NCBI RefSeq assembly: GCF_014799995.1
Contig: NZ_JAAVGY010000037.1
Coordinates: 1 to 5,176 of the forward strand
Direction of reading: 5' to 3'
DNA: 5,176 nt
From: Helicobacter sp.
GTDB taxonomy: Bacteria; Campylobacterota; Campylobacteria; Campylobacterales; Helicobacteraceae
The notes under the pieces: model-generated
What the model saw: the letters and a program-made list of their open reading frames with translations, nothing else
Database searches by the model: none
What the model was told of the DNA's origin: nothing
Made by a program: the position numbers and the translations under genes
In this document: positions 1 to 5,035 of the stretch, piece after piece
Layout of the letters: each line of letters starts with the position of its first letter
Numbering within the stretch: the first letter of the stretch is position 1

Positions 1-171
1 AGAAATTCGCCCGTAGGCATCCTCTTTGACACTCATCGCAAAAAAACTATCACTCCTTTTGCGCCAAAAGACTGTCGTGCAGATGACAGAATTTTGACAC
101 AGGCATCCTAAACACCTGCTGTGGAATAAACGACATGCGGAACAAAATTGCAACCCCGCAGGGGAGGGGGT
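1..171. other. Non-coding left flank of the putative oriT, with swapped short repeats
   Basis: No gene is seen here. Two short blocks occur twice in swapped order: AGGCATCCT (15-23) then TTTGACAC (25-32), and TTTGACAC (93-100) then AGGCATCCT (101-109). The second AGGCATCCT lies in an imperfect hairpin (CACAGGCA 98-105 against TGCTGTG 117-123, one bulged G). CATCCT resembles the nic core of RP4/R64-type MOBP origins of transfer (YATCCTG), but the final G is absent. TTGACA at 26-31 is followed 16 bases later by TATCAC, a possible weak promoter. The GC-rich stretch 154-179 contains a small CCCC/GGGG hairpin (154-164). Confidence 0.45.
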
Positions 172-252
172 CGAGGGGGAACTGGACGCGTAGCGCCTAG
201 TTCCCCTCGCAAGCAAGAGTTGAACACTGTAGGTGCTCAACTCTCTGCTTGC
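172..252. other. Putative oriT core: two abutting large inverted repeats
   Basis: The first inverted repeat pairs CGAGGGGGAACT (172-183) with AGTTCCCCTCG (199-209), with one extra G on the left. Its centre can fold further (GGACGC 184-189 with GCGCC 193-197). The second abuts it and pairs GCAAGCAAGAGTTGAACAC (209-227) with GTGCTCAACTCTCTGCTTGC (233-252), with a mismatch and a one-base bulge around a short loop. Neither is followed by a T-run, so they are unlikely to be terminators. Inverted repeats next to a MobC-relaxase operon are the usual signature of an origin of transfer, where the relaxase recognises a hairpin beside nic. The nic position cannot be assigned from sequence alone. Confidence 0.6.
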
Positions 253-315
253 ATTCATCTACAAAATATGATAAAATAAGAATTGAACTTATTAATATAA
301 ACGTCATTTTGTATG

Positions 316-492
316 GAAGAATGCGTAGGTGTGGAGACATATATCTGGCATGGGGCTCTATATGTGTGGGGACATAGTTTGGGTATAAGAAAAAAGCGTG
401 TATGTGCAGGGGCATATATCCGGCATGGGCTCTATATGTGTGGGGACATAGTTTGGGTATAAGAAAAAAGCGTGTATGTGCGGGGACATATA
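316..492. repeat. 73-74 bp tandem repeats (about 2.4 copies) with five iteron-like boxes
   Basis: Unit A (316-388) and unit B (389-462) are closely similar, and a partial unit C (463-492) follows. Inside them the 13 bp box GTGTGGGGACATA or a close variant occurs five times, at 329, 364, 404, 438 and 478. Spacings alternate 35, 40, 34 and 40 bases, so each long unit holds two boxes. The array lies between the oriT-like hairpins and mobC, and the last box overlaps the presumed -35 of the mob promoter. Likely roles are binding of a relaxosome accessory protein such as MobC, or autoregulation. The reading frame across it on the minus strand is not a credible gene. Confidence 0.8.
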
Positions 493-517
493 CATTATAT
501 GTTTTCACAAATATATT
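489..517 (+). promoter_or_regulatory. Candidate promoter of the mobilization operon
   Basis: TATACA (489-494, 4/6 to the -35 consensus) is followed after 17 bases by TATATT (512-517, 5/6 to the -10). Transcription would begin near 524, giving a leader of about 64 bases that contains the hairpin at 539-568. The -35 overlaps the fifth repeat box (478-490), so a protein bound to the repeats could block it. This is the best match found between the repeats and the gene, but the -35 is weak. Confidence 0.4.
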
Positions 518-538
518 TAGGGCTGGCCGCTTTCCCCT

Positions 539-568
539 ATTGCCCGATGCCGGGAGGCGGCGGGCAAT
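539..568. promoter_or_regulatory. GC-rich hairpin immediately upstream of the mobC ribosome binding site
   Basis: ATTGCCCGATGCC (539-551) pairs with GGCGGCGGGCAAT (556-568) at 11 of 13 positions around a GGGA loop. It ends six bases before the strong AAGGAGG (575-581) of mobC and has no T-run. It could be an operator for a dimeric repressor, or an RNA fold that insulates the ribosome binding site. The ribosome binding site itself is unpaired in this fold. Confidence 0.55.
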
Positions 569-587
569 ATAAATAAGGAGGTTTAAT

Positions 588-1070
588 ATGAGCTATAAGC
601 GTAGCAAGAAGCCAGCATTGAAGCCCATGACAATACGGTTTTCAATCGAATCATGGGGTGCGATTGAGGACATGGCAAAGAAATATGGCATCAACAAAAC
701 AGAACTTGTACGAATGGCCGTTACTGGAAATCTGGCCCGTTACCTTGGGAGTATCCGTATCATCGACGAGGGGCAAGCGTCGGAGATAAAGGAACTGATA
801 AAGTCTCTGCTTGACGAAATATCGGTGGTAAAAATGGAGTTGCATCGTATCGGCATAAATTATAATCAAGAGATCAGGTTAGAACAGATAAAGCGCAAAT
901 ATGCGAGTCAGGGAATGGATTTTTATGACATTGAACAGAAGCGCAAGGAAATACAATCTGTGAAATCGGAATGCAAGGATTTTTCCAAAGAGGACCTTGA
1001 CATCCTCATATCCCGTTATGAAAATGCCACGAAACAGGTAGGTGAAATCTTATGCCGTATTCTCACATAA
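588..1070 (+). CDS. mobC: MobC-type mobilization accessory (relaxosome) protein
   Basis: A 160-residue protein predicted to bind oriT DNA and help the relaxase open and nick it. Residues 12-50 fit a ribbon-helix-helix DNA-binding fold: a strand (PMTIRFSI), a helix (about 21-33), a turn at YGIN and a second helix (about 37-50). Residues 84-105 carry the MobC family signature, with the core ELHRIGINYNQEIRLEQI. The remainder (110-160) is charged and helical. The ATG at 588 has an AAGGAGG six bases upstream. The last 19 bases overlap the start of the relaxase gene, a classic coupling of accessory protein and relaxase. The structured repeat region directly upstream is its likely target. The family call is firm; the exact binding site is inference. 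Confidence 0.87.
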   Translation: MSYKRSKKPALKPMTIRFSIESWGAIEDMAKKYGINKTELVRMAVTGNLARYLGSIRIIDEGQASEIKELIKSLLDEISVVKMELHRIGINYNQEIRLEQIKRKYASQGMDFYDIEQKRKEIQSVKSECKDFSKEDLDILISRYENATKQVGEILCRILT

Positions 1071-2725
1071 CCCGGACAGCGTTCGGAGCCGACGCAATAG
1101 CATACGCGAGGGGAAACGGCAAAGGCCATAACGGTGCGGAAGTACGGAACGAGTATATAGCAGGTGTCAATATGCTGCCCGATAACGTGGTCTCGTTCGA
1201 GCGGCAAATGCAGCCGTTCTGGGATCGGGCGCACCTCCGGCATACTACACAGGTCGACCGCTATATCGTTTCCTTTGCCCGTTCCGAGCTGAACCCGGAT
1301 GAAGCGGAGGACTGCATGAAAGGGCTTGCCATTGGGTGCGAGATTGCGCGGAAGAACGCCCCAGATAACCAGTCCGCTGTGTTCCTACAGAAAGACGGCA
1401 AGGGGGGCTTGGTACACTTGCACATAATCACTAATGATGTAAATATGTCGGACTACCGGGGCATAAACCCGTCGGCATATGCCCACTTCCACTTCCGGAA
1501 AATTGTTGACGAGGTATGCCAGCAGTATTTCGATCTTGCCAAACCGGAAATGCAGCCGGAAAAGGTCAACCAATCCGTTCGGGGTGCCCGCGCCAAGAAC
1601 GAGCAAATCAGGGCCGCTAACGAACTGGAACGGAAACAGGCAACAGAAGAAGGGCGCAAAGTGAACCCAGACAAGATCAGGGCCGAGCGTTACATCTGGC
1701 AGGACGATTTACGGGAACGTATCAAAAAGGCAGCAGCGGAAGCCAGGGATGAAGCAGATTTTGCAAGGCAGCTCCGCCTTTCCGGCGTCGAGCTTGTACC
1801 GCATGAGCACAAGGACGAAACGGTCACATATCTGCATCCAGCCACAAAGAAGCAGCCACCGCATTACACCTATGAGCTGGTGGACACATCCGGTTTCCCG
1901 GACAAGATACCGCCTAACTTGAAATCCAAATCCTACAAGCTGGGGGCCAACTACCAGCCGGAAGGAGTAAAAAAGCTGTTCGGTACGGAAGCACCATCCT
2001 TTCAGGCCGAGCAGCAGGATGAAGCCCCGCCCGTCGTGCTGGAAATGCCGATGCCGTCCTTCTCCACGCCAAGGAAACCGGCGCAGAAGCCCGCGACGGC
2101 CACGGAAAAGCCGTCAGAGGACAAGGAAATGGAGGAAGCGAAGCAGCAAGCGGCGTTCGATGCCCTTGCTGTCATGCAGCAGATATACGGTTGGCAAGCT
2201 CAGCCACGGACAATAGGGGCAGACGGCAAAGAACATTACGATTTCAAAGAATGGGACAGACAGCTCCAGGAGAAAGACACCGTTTTCGAACAGTTCACCC
2301 GCTGGCGTGTCGCCCGCCGGAAGGAGTTAGCAAAAGACGGCCTAAAACTGCCGCCAATTTACGCCAAGGACAAAGTGACAGGCCATGTCTCCGTGGTCCG
2401 TTCCGAGCTGGAAACGCAATTCCGGGACTTCTTGGAGCGGCGGGATCACCCAGAGAAGTATGCCGTCCAAGAGCAGCCGGAACAGGCCGCACCGATGCCA
2501 ATGGAACAACACCATGAAAAACCGGAGCAGCCTGCGCTGGTGAAGCCAACACGGGCAAAGCAGCAGGCCAAACCGGAAAAACCATCCCAAGCGGAACTGG
2601 AGCGGCAGGAAGTCGCGGCCCAACGCAGCGTCTTATTCGAGGAAATGCAGCGTTTACTTGCTGCAAAAGAACGCCGATGGAAAGAGCAGGAGGACGAGGA
2701 AGAAGATACCGTAGTCAAAAATTGA
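1052..2725 (+). CDS. MOBP-like relaxase / mobilization nuclease
   Basis: A 557-residue relaxase predicted to nick one strand at oriT, stay bound to the 5' end and lead it into a recipient through a helper's conjugation channel. The N-terminal ~170 residues are the nuclease domain. VHLHIITND (121-129) is the metal-binding HxH...N motif (H122, H124, N128), preceded by the typical YIVSFARSEL strand (71-80). Y18 in AIAYARG is the most plausible catalytic tyrosine, with Y35 an alternative. Residues 214-305 match the region after the nuclease in Firmicutes relaxases (W..DLRERI, LSGVELVPHE, TYEL, KLGANY). From about 315 the tail is rich in Glu, Gln, Pro and Lys, with a conserved-looking island at 365-465 and a final helix ending in an acidic run. 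The start overlaps mobC with a modest AGGTAGGTG upstream, suggesting translational coupling. This gene is visibly more GC-rich than its surroundings. Confidence 0.93.
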   Translation: MPYSHITRTAFGADAIAYARGNGKGHNGAEVRNEYIAGVNMLPDNVVSFERQMQPFWDRAHLRHTTQVDRYIVSFARSELNPDEAEDCMKGLAIGCEIARKNAPDNQSAVFLQKDGKGGLVHLHIITNDVNMSDYRGINPSAYAHFHFRKIVDEVCQQYFDLAKPEMQPEKVNQSVRGARAKNEQIRAANELERKQATEEGRKVNPDKIRAERYIWQDDLRERIKKAAAEARDEADFARQLRLSGVELVPHEHKDETVTYLHPATKKQPPHYTYELVDTSGFPDKIPPNLKSKSYKLGANYQPEGVKKLFGTEAPSFQAEQQDEAPPVVLEMPMPSFSTPRKPAQKPATATEKPSEDKEMEEAKQQAAFDALAVMQQIYGWQAQPRTIGADGKEHYDFKEWDRQLQEKDTVFEQFTRWRVARRKELAKDGLKLPPIYAKDKVTGHVSVVRSELETQFRDFLERRDHPEKYAVQEQPEQAAPMPMEQHHEKPEQPALVKPTRAKQQAKPEKPSQAELERQEVAAQRSVLFEEMQRLLAAKERRWKEQEDEEEDTVVKN

Positions 2726-2743
2726 AACATCTGAAAACATTTT

Positions 2744-2784
2744 AAGTCATCAACTACCAGTTGAGCTGGTGGCTGATGACTTTT
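2744..2784 (+). terminator. Terminator of the mobilization operon
   Basis: Arms 2744-2760 and 2766-2782 form a 17-position stem (15 Watson-Crick pairs, one G-U, one mismatch) around the loop TTGAG, ending in TTTT (2781-2784). It begins 18 bases after the relaxase stop codon. The T-run is short, but AAAA/TTTT lie on both sides, so it may act weakly in both directions. Confidence 0.75.
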
Positions 2785-2800
2785 AAATTATAACTTATTA

Positions 2801-2920
2801 TTGTAATACATATGTATTACATTGTAATGTATTGTAATATTATTTATATATCTTGACTTTCTTGAACATATATGATACTATGTAATACATATTAAATACA
2901 TCGTAGTGTATTGTATTATA
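2801..2920. repeat. AT-rich operator or centromere-like region with phased TGTAWT motifs
   Basis: A perfect 20 bp palindrome, TGTAATACATATGTATTACA, occupies 2802-2821. TGTAWT motifs begin at 2802, 2813, 2823 and 2833, about one helical turn apart on the same face, with another overlapping at 2828. Further copies start at 2881, 2907 and 2912. Around them TAATACA (2883-2889) faces TGTATTA (2912-2918), and AATACA (2895-2900) faces TGTATT (2907-2912). Ribbon-helix-helix proteins commonly bind such phased repeats, and the gene that follows encodes one. The 2881 copy overlaps the promoter -10 and start site, which suggests autoregulation. Centromere function is inferred. Confidence 0.7.
2853..2881 (+). 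promoter_or_regulatory. Candidate promoter of the coiled-coil DNA-binding protein gene
   Basis: TTGACT (2853-2858, 5/6) and TACTAT (2876-2881, 4/6) are separated by 17 bases, placing transcription start near 2888. The site sits between the two clusters of TGTAWT motifs, so a protein bound there could repress it. Confidence 0.5.
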
Positions 2921-2933
2921 AGGAGGATAGGTC

Positions 2934-3749
2934 ATGGCAGATGGAAGGGAATTAAAGCCAAAATCATTTCGGATTGACGATGAAACCGCCGAAAAATTTA
3001 AGGAGATATCGGGCATTATTGGCGGCAACCAGCAGGAAACACTTGCAAAACTCATAGAGGCATTTGAGTTCCAGTCCGGCAAGGCAGTGCTGACTGACAA
3101 AAAAACAGATATAGAGCAATTTGAGAAGTATGTGTCCGCCCTTACCAGGATGTTCATGGGAAGCCTGGAAGACAACCAGAACATAACCGAAACAGTACGG
3201 ATGGAATTTGACGCACTCTTAAAATCCAAGGATACAACCATTCAGAACCTGCAGGAGGAATTGAAAAAGTCAAAGGATCAGCGTGAGCTGGCCATTGCCG
3301 ATGAAAAGCAACAGGCTGATGAATGTTCCCGGCTAAAAAGTGAATTGATGGGCTATGCGGAGAAGGTGAAGGACTTGCAGACAGCATTAGCAGATAAGGA
3401 TAGCCTTAACAAAGCCTTAACTGATTCCTGCAATGATCTAAAAGCAAAGATAGGGAGCATGGAGGGAGGAGCAGCCCAGGCTATAAAACTCCAAGAAGAG
3501 GTAGAGAGGCTACAAGCGGAGAATGCAAGCCTTAAGCAGGCTATGTTAGCACAGACGGAACAGGCTCAAATTGAAATGGAGAAAGCATTGCTTAAGCAGG
3601 AAAAAGACTTCCAGAGGCGGTTAAGCGAAGAAACGGACAGATACAGCCAAAGACTGTTTGAATTGCTTGGAAAAATTCCTGTCGGAAAGCTTGCAGAAGA
3701 ATCTCAACCAGAGAAGGAAGCGGCTGGAAAAAAAGTTGAAGGAAACTGA
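2934..3749 (+). CDS. Ribbon-helix-helix plus coiled-coil protein, putative partition or KfrA-like protein
   Basis: I do not recognise a named family for this 271-residue protein. Residues 8-46 look like a ribbon-helix-helix DNA-binding unit: strand KPKSFRI, helix DDETAEKFKEISGIIG, a GN turn, then helix QQETLAKLIEAFE. Residues about 95-245 are almost unbroken heptad-rich helix, with many Glu, Lys, Gln and Leu and only a short glycine break at 173-179 (GSMEGGA), predicting a long coiled coil. The tail (250-271) is charged and probably disordered. An N-terminal DNA-binding domain with a long coiled coil recalls plasmid KfrA proteins and the single-protein Par system of staphylococcal pSK1, though those use a different DNA-binding fold. 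The ATG has AGGAGG (2921-2926) seven bases upstream. The repeat cluster directly upstream is the likely operator or centromere. No ParA-type ATPase is beside it. The gene is certain; the partition role is inference. Confidence 0.8.
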   Translation: MADGRELKPKSFRIDDETAEKFKEISGIIGGNQQETLAKLIEAFEFQSGKAVLTDKKTDIEQFEKYVSALTRMFMGSLEDNQNITETVRMEFDALLKSKDTTIQNLQEELKKSKDQRELAIADEKQQADECSRLKSELMGYAEKVKDLQTALADKDSLNKALTDSCNDLKAKIGSMEGGAAQAIKLQEEVERLQAENASLKQAMLAQTEQAQIEMEKALLKQEKDFQRRLSEETDRYSQRLFELLGKIPVGKLAEESQPEKEAAGKKVEGN

Positions 3750-3803
3750 AAGAGCCATCCCCCTTCACCGAGTAAAACATAAAAATTTAAAGAGAAAAAA
3801 GAT

Positions 3804-3865
3804 TAAATGTACCATTCAAAAAATGTAAAAACTCTGCAAGCATTGATTTTACTGGATTTTTGATT
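3804..3865 (+). repeat. Long direct repeat, left copy
   Basis: These 62 bases match 4867-4929 exactly except for one A missing from a run of A (six here, seven there). Weak similarity continues about 20 bases to the right (TGTTCACC here, TGTTTACC there). The single-base length change would shift any reading frame, so the repeat is not conserved as coding DNA. The pair brackets the toxin-antitoxin operon. Confidence 0.95.
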
Positions 3866-3996
3866 AAAACATTTGTTCACCTAGTGTCTGTGTGATACTT
3901 TAATAATACTATTAACAATACTACTGACTATATGATTATCAATCATTCTTTCTGATGGAACGAGAGAAAGAAAAAACACATGGTACAATATTCTGA

Positions 3997-4025
3997 TTGA
4001 CACAGTTGCATACTTTAAATATAAT
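3997..4025 (+). promoter_or_regulatory. Consensus vegetative promoter of the yefM-yoeB operon
   Basis: TTGACA (3997-4002), a 17-base spacer and TATAAT (4020-4025) are a perfect match to the housekeeping sigma consensus. Transcription would start near 4032, leaving a leader of about 52 bases. The leader contains the dyad ATACG (4042-4046) / CGTAT (4053-4057) around A6, a plausible site for autorepression by the antitoxin or the toxin-antitoxin complex. Confidence 0.85.
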
Positions 4026-4083
4026 AAAGATACAATAAAAAATACGAAAAAACGTATGTTTTTAGAAAAGAGGGCATAAAACT

Positions 4084-4407
4084 ATGTTAGCGGTAAAATC
4101 TATAAACATCAGGGATAACTTCAAAGAATGGTGCGACAAAATCAGTATGGGTGAAACAGTTGTTATCTCAAGGCCACGAAACCAAAACATATACATGATT
4201 AACGAAGCTGAATACAATGCCTTGCAGAAAGCAAAGCGAAACGCTGAATACCTTGCAATGATCGAAGAAAGCGAAGAGCAGTTTAGAAAAGGCGATACCA
4301 TTTCTTTCACACTGGAAGAACTGAAAGAAATGGAAGCTGAGGATTGGAAGCCAAGCGACCGAATACTTGAATTTGAAAGAAAGCACGGGATACAAAGGCA
4401 AGGTTAA
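4084..4407 (+). CDS. yefM: YefM/Phd-family antitoxin
   Basis: A 107-residue antitoxin that should bind and neutralise the YoeB-type toxin encoded next, and repress its own operon through the N-terminal DNA-binding fold. Residues 1-55 match the Phd/YefM domain: MLAVKSINIRDNFKEWCDKI, then ETVVISRPRNQNIYMI and NEAEYNALQKAKRNAEYLAMI. The C-terminal half (about 56-85) is acidic and would wrap around the toxin. A further ~20 residues (DWKPSDRILEFERKHGIQRQG region) make it longer than the usual 80-95. The ATG at 4084 has AAGAGGG (4068-4074) nine bases upstream. It precedes the toxin by only three bases, the standard antitoxin-first order. Family assignment is firm. Confidence 0.95.
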   Translation: MLAVKSINIRDNFKEWCDKISMGETVVISRPRNQNIYMINEAEYNALQKAKRNAEYLAMIEESEEQFRKGDTISFTLEELKEMEAEDWKPSDRILEFERKHGIQRQG

Positions 4408-4410
4408 AAA

Positions 4411-4680
4411 ATGGCTGATTTTTCATTTACGGAGAAAGGATGGGAGCATTACCTGTACTGGCAGACACAGGATCGTAAAACGCTAAAGAAAGTAAATAGC
4501 TTAATAGCGGATATCAAACGGAATGGAGCGTTGCAGGGCATAGGGAAACCAGAACTGCTAAAGCATGGTAAATCAGGGCTATACAGCAGGCGGATAGACG
4601 AAGCGAACCGCCTTGTATATGGCATTGATGAGGCACAGAATATCAGAATCGTATCATGTAAGGGACACTATGAAGATTAA
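4411..4680 (+). CDS. yoeB: YoeB-type mRNA interferase toxin
   Basis: An 89-residue RelE-superfamily toxin that, when free, binds the ribosome and cuts mRNA in the A site, stopping translation. It follows YoeB along its whole length: WEHYLYWQTQDRKTLKKVNSLI, GIGKPELLKHGKSGLYSRRI, EANRLVYGID and the terminal CKGHYED. By comparison with E. coli YoeB, the catalytic residues fall at E48, R67, H86 and Y87 and all are present, so it should be active. It extends two residues (ED) past the usual final HY. Translation is probably coupled to yefM, whose end supplies the AAGG (4400-4403) seven bases before the ATG. On a plasmid it would act in post-segregational killing, stabilising inheritance. Confidence 0.96.
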   Translation: MADFSFTEKGWEHYLYWQTQDRKTLKKVNSLIADIKRNGALQGIGKPELLKHGKSGLYSRRIDEANRLVYGIDEAQNIRIVSCKGHYED

Positions 4681-4682
4681 GG

Positions 4683-4718
4683 AAAAAGGGGAGTTGCAAA
4701 TAGGCAATTCCCCTTTTT
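4683..4718 (+). terminator. Strong terminator of the toxin-antitoxin operon
   Basis: AAAAAGGGGAGTTGC (4683-4697) pairs with GCAATTCCCCTTTTT (4704-4718), 15 positions with a single G-U, around a six-base loop and ending in T5. It starts three bases after the yoeB stop codon. The A-run on the left suggests it can also stop transcription from the other direction, insulating the operon from the origin-like region to the right. Confidence 0.92.
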
Positions 4719-4866
4719 ACGTGCCGCAAAGCCTTATTTTATGCCTGAATGGTCAATTTGCACGTTCAGGAACGGTCAATTTGTGCTGACTAAATAAAGC
4801 CATTTAAATAAAACCATTCTATTATATTCAGTCTATCTTTCAGGATTAATAGAAAGAAATAACGCC
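4719..4866. other. Intergenic stretch with a pair of 14 bp repeats spaced 23 bp apart
   Basis: No gene is seen. GAATGGTCAATTTG (4747-4760) and GAACGGTCAATTTG (4770-4783) differ at one position and lie 23 bases apart, close to the spacing of the iterons further right. CCTGAA (4744-4749) and TTCAGG (4765-4770) form an inverted pair around the first copy. CTTTC (4837-4841) can pair with GAAAG (4852-4856). The remainder is AT-rich. Confidence 0.6.
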
Positions 4867-4929
4867 TAAATGTACCATTCAAAAAAATGTAAAAACTCTG
4901 CAAGCATTGATTTTACTGGATTTTTGATT
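4867..4929 (+). repeat. Long direct repeat, right copy
   Basis: These 63 bases match 3804-3865 apart from one additional A. The copy ends 16 bases before the iteron array, whereas the left copy has no iterons beside it. The two copies lie 1,063 bases apart start to start and enclose the complete yefM-yoeB operon with its promoter and terminator. Confidence 0.95.
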
Positions 4930-4945
4930 CGAATATATGTTTACC

Positions 4946-5035
4946 CTATAGCACCATATGCCATAGCCCTATGCACAGTATGCCATAACTCTATAGCACA
5001 GTATGCCATAGCCCCATGCACAGTATGCCATACTA
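4946..5035. repeat. Iteron array, putative plasmid replication origin (oriV)
   Basis: Four tandem units start at 4946, 4969, 4991 and 5014. Each combines CTATAGCAC or C(T/C)ATGCAC with the core TATGCCATA, whose copies begin at 4957, 4979, 5002 and 5024. Core spacing is 22, 23 and 22 bases, about two helical turns. The units alternate in type, so the array is also a 45 bp repeat in two copies (4946-4990 and 4991-5035). Tandem 20-23 bp repeats followed by AT-rich DNA are the hallmark of iteron origins bound by a plasmid Rep protein. No rep gene lies in the window; it may begin past the right edge. Confidence 0.75.

Larger units (their letters stand above)
3750..4083. other. Intergenic region between the coiled-coil gene and the toxin-antitoxin operon
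   Basis: No gene is seen in these 334 bases. They contain the left copy of the long direct repeat (3804-3865), ATACT motifs at 3895, 3906 and 3918, and an 8 bp perfect stem TTCTTTCT/AGAAAGAA (3946-3953 with 3965-3972). GATTATCAATCA (3934-3945) recurs inverted at 5101-5112. The antitoxin promoter and leader occupy the right end. No convincing terminator follows the coiled-coil gene. Confidence 0.6.

Noticed and set aside
161..185. G-quadruplex
   Set aside because: Only three runs of four or more G are present (161-164, 166-170, 175-179); the fourth run is just GG. The DNA is better explained by the hairpins.
316..492. CRISPR array
   Set aside because: The units are contiguous tandem copies rather than short repeats separated by unique spacers, and no cas gene is present.
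197..508. Open frame on the minus strand, 103 residues
   Set aside because: It runs through the tandem repeat array and an oriT hairpin, starts with GTG, has no ribosome binding site and gives a repetitive, unprotein-like product.
2191..2666. Alternative frames on both strands inside the relaxase gene
   Set aside because: They arise from GC-rich third positions of the relaxase, have no recognisable domains and no ribosome binding sites.
3804..4929. Insertion sequence or integrase attachment sites bounded by the direct repeats
   Set aside because: No transposase or recombinase and no terminal inverted repeats are present, and the repeats are far longer than a target-site duplication. Homologous duplication or a cassette fits better.
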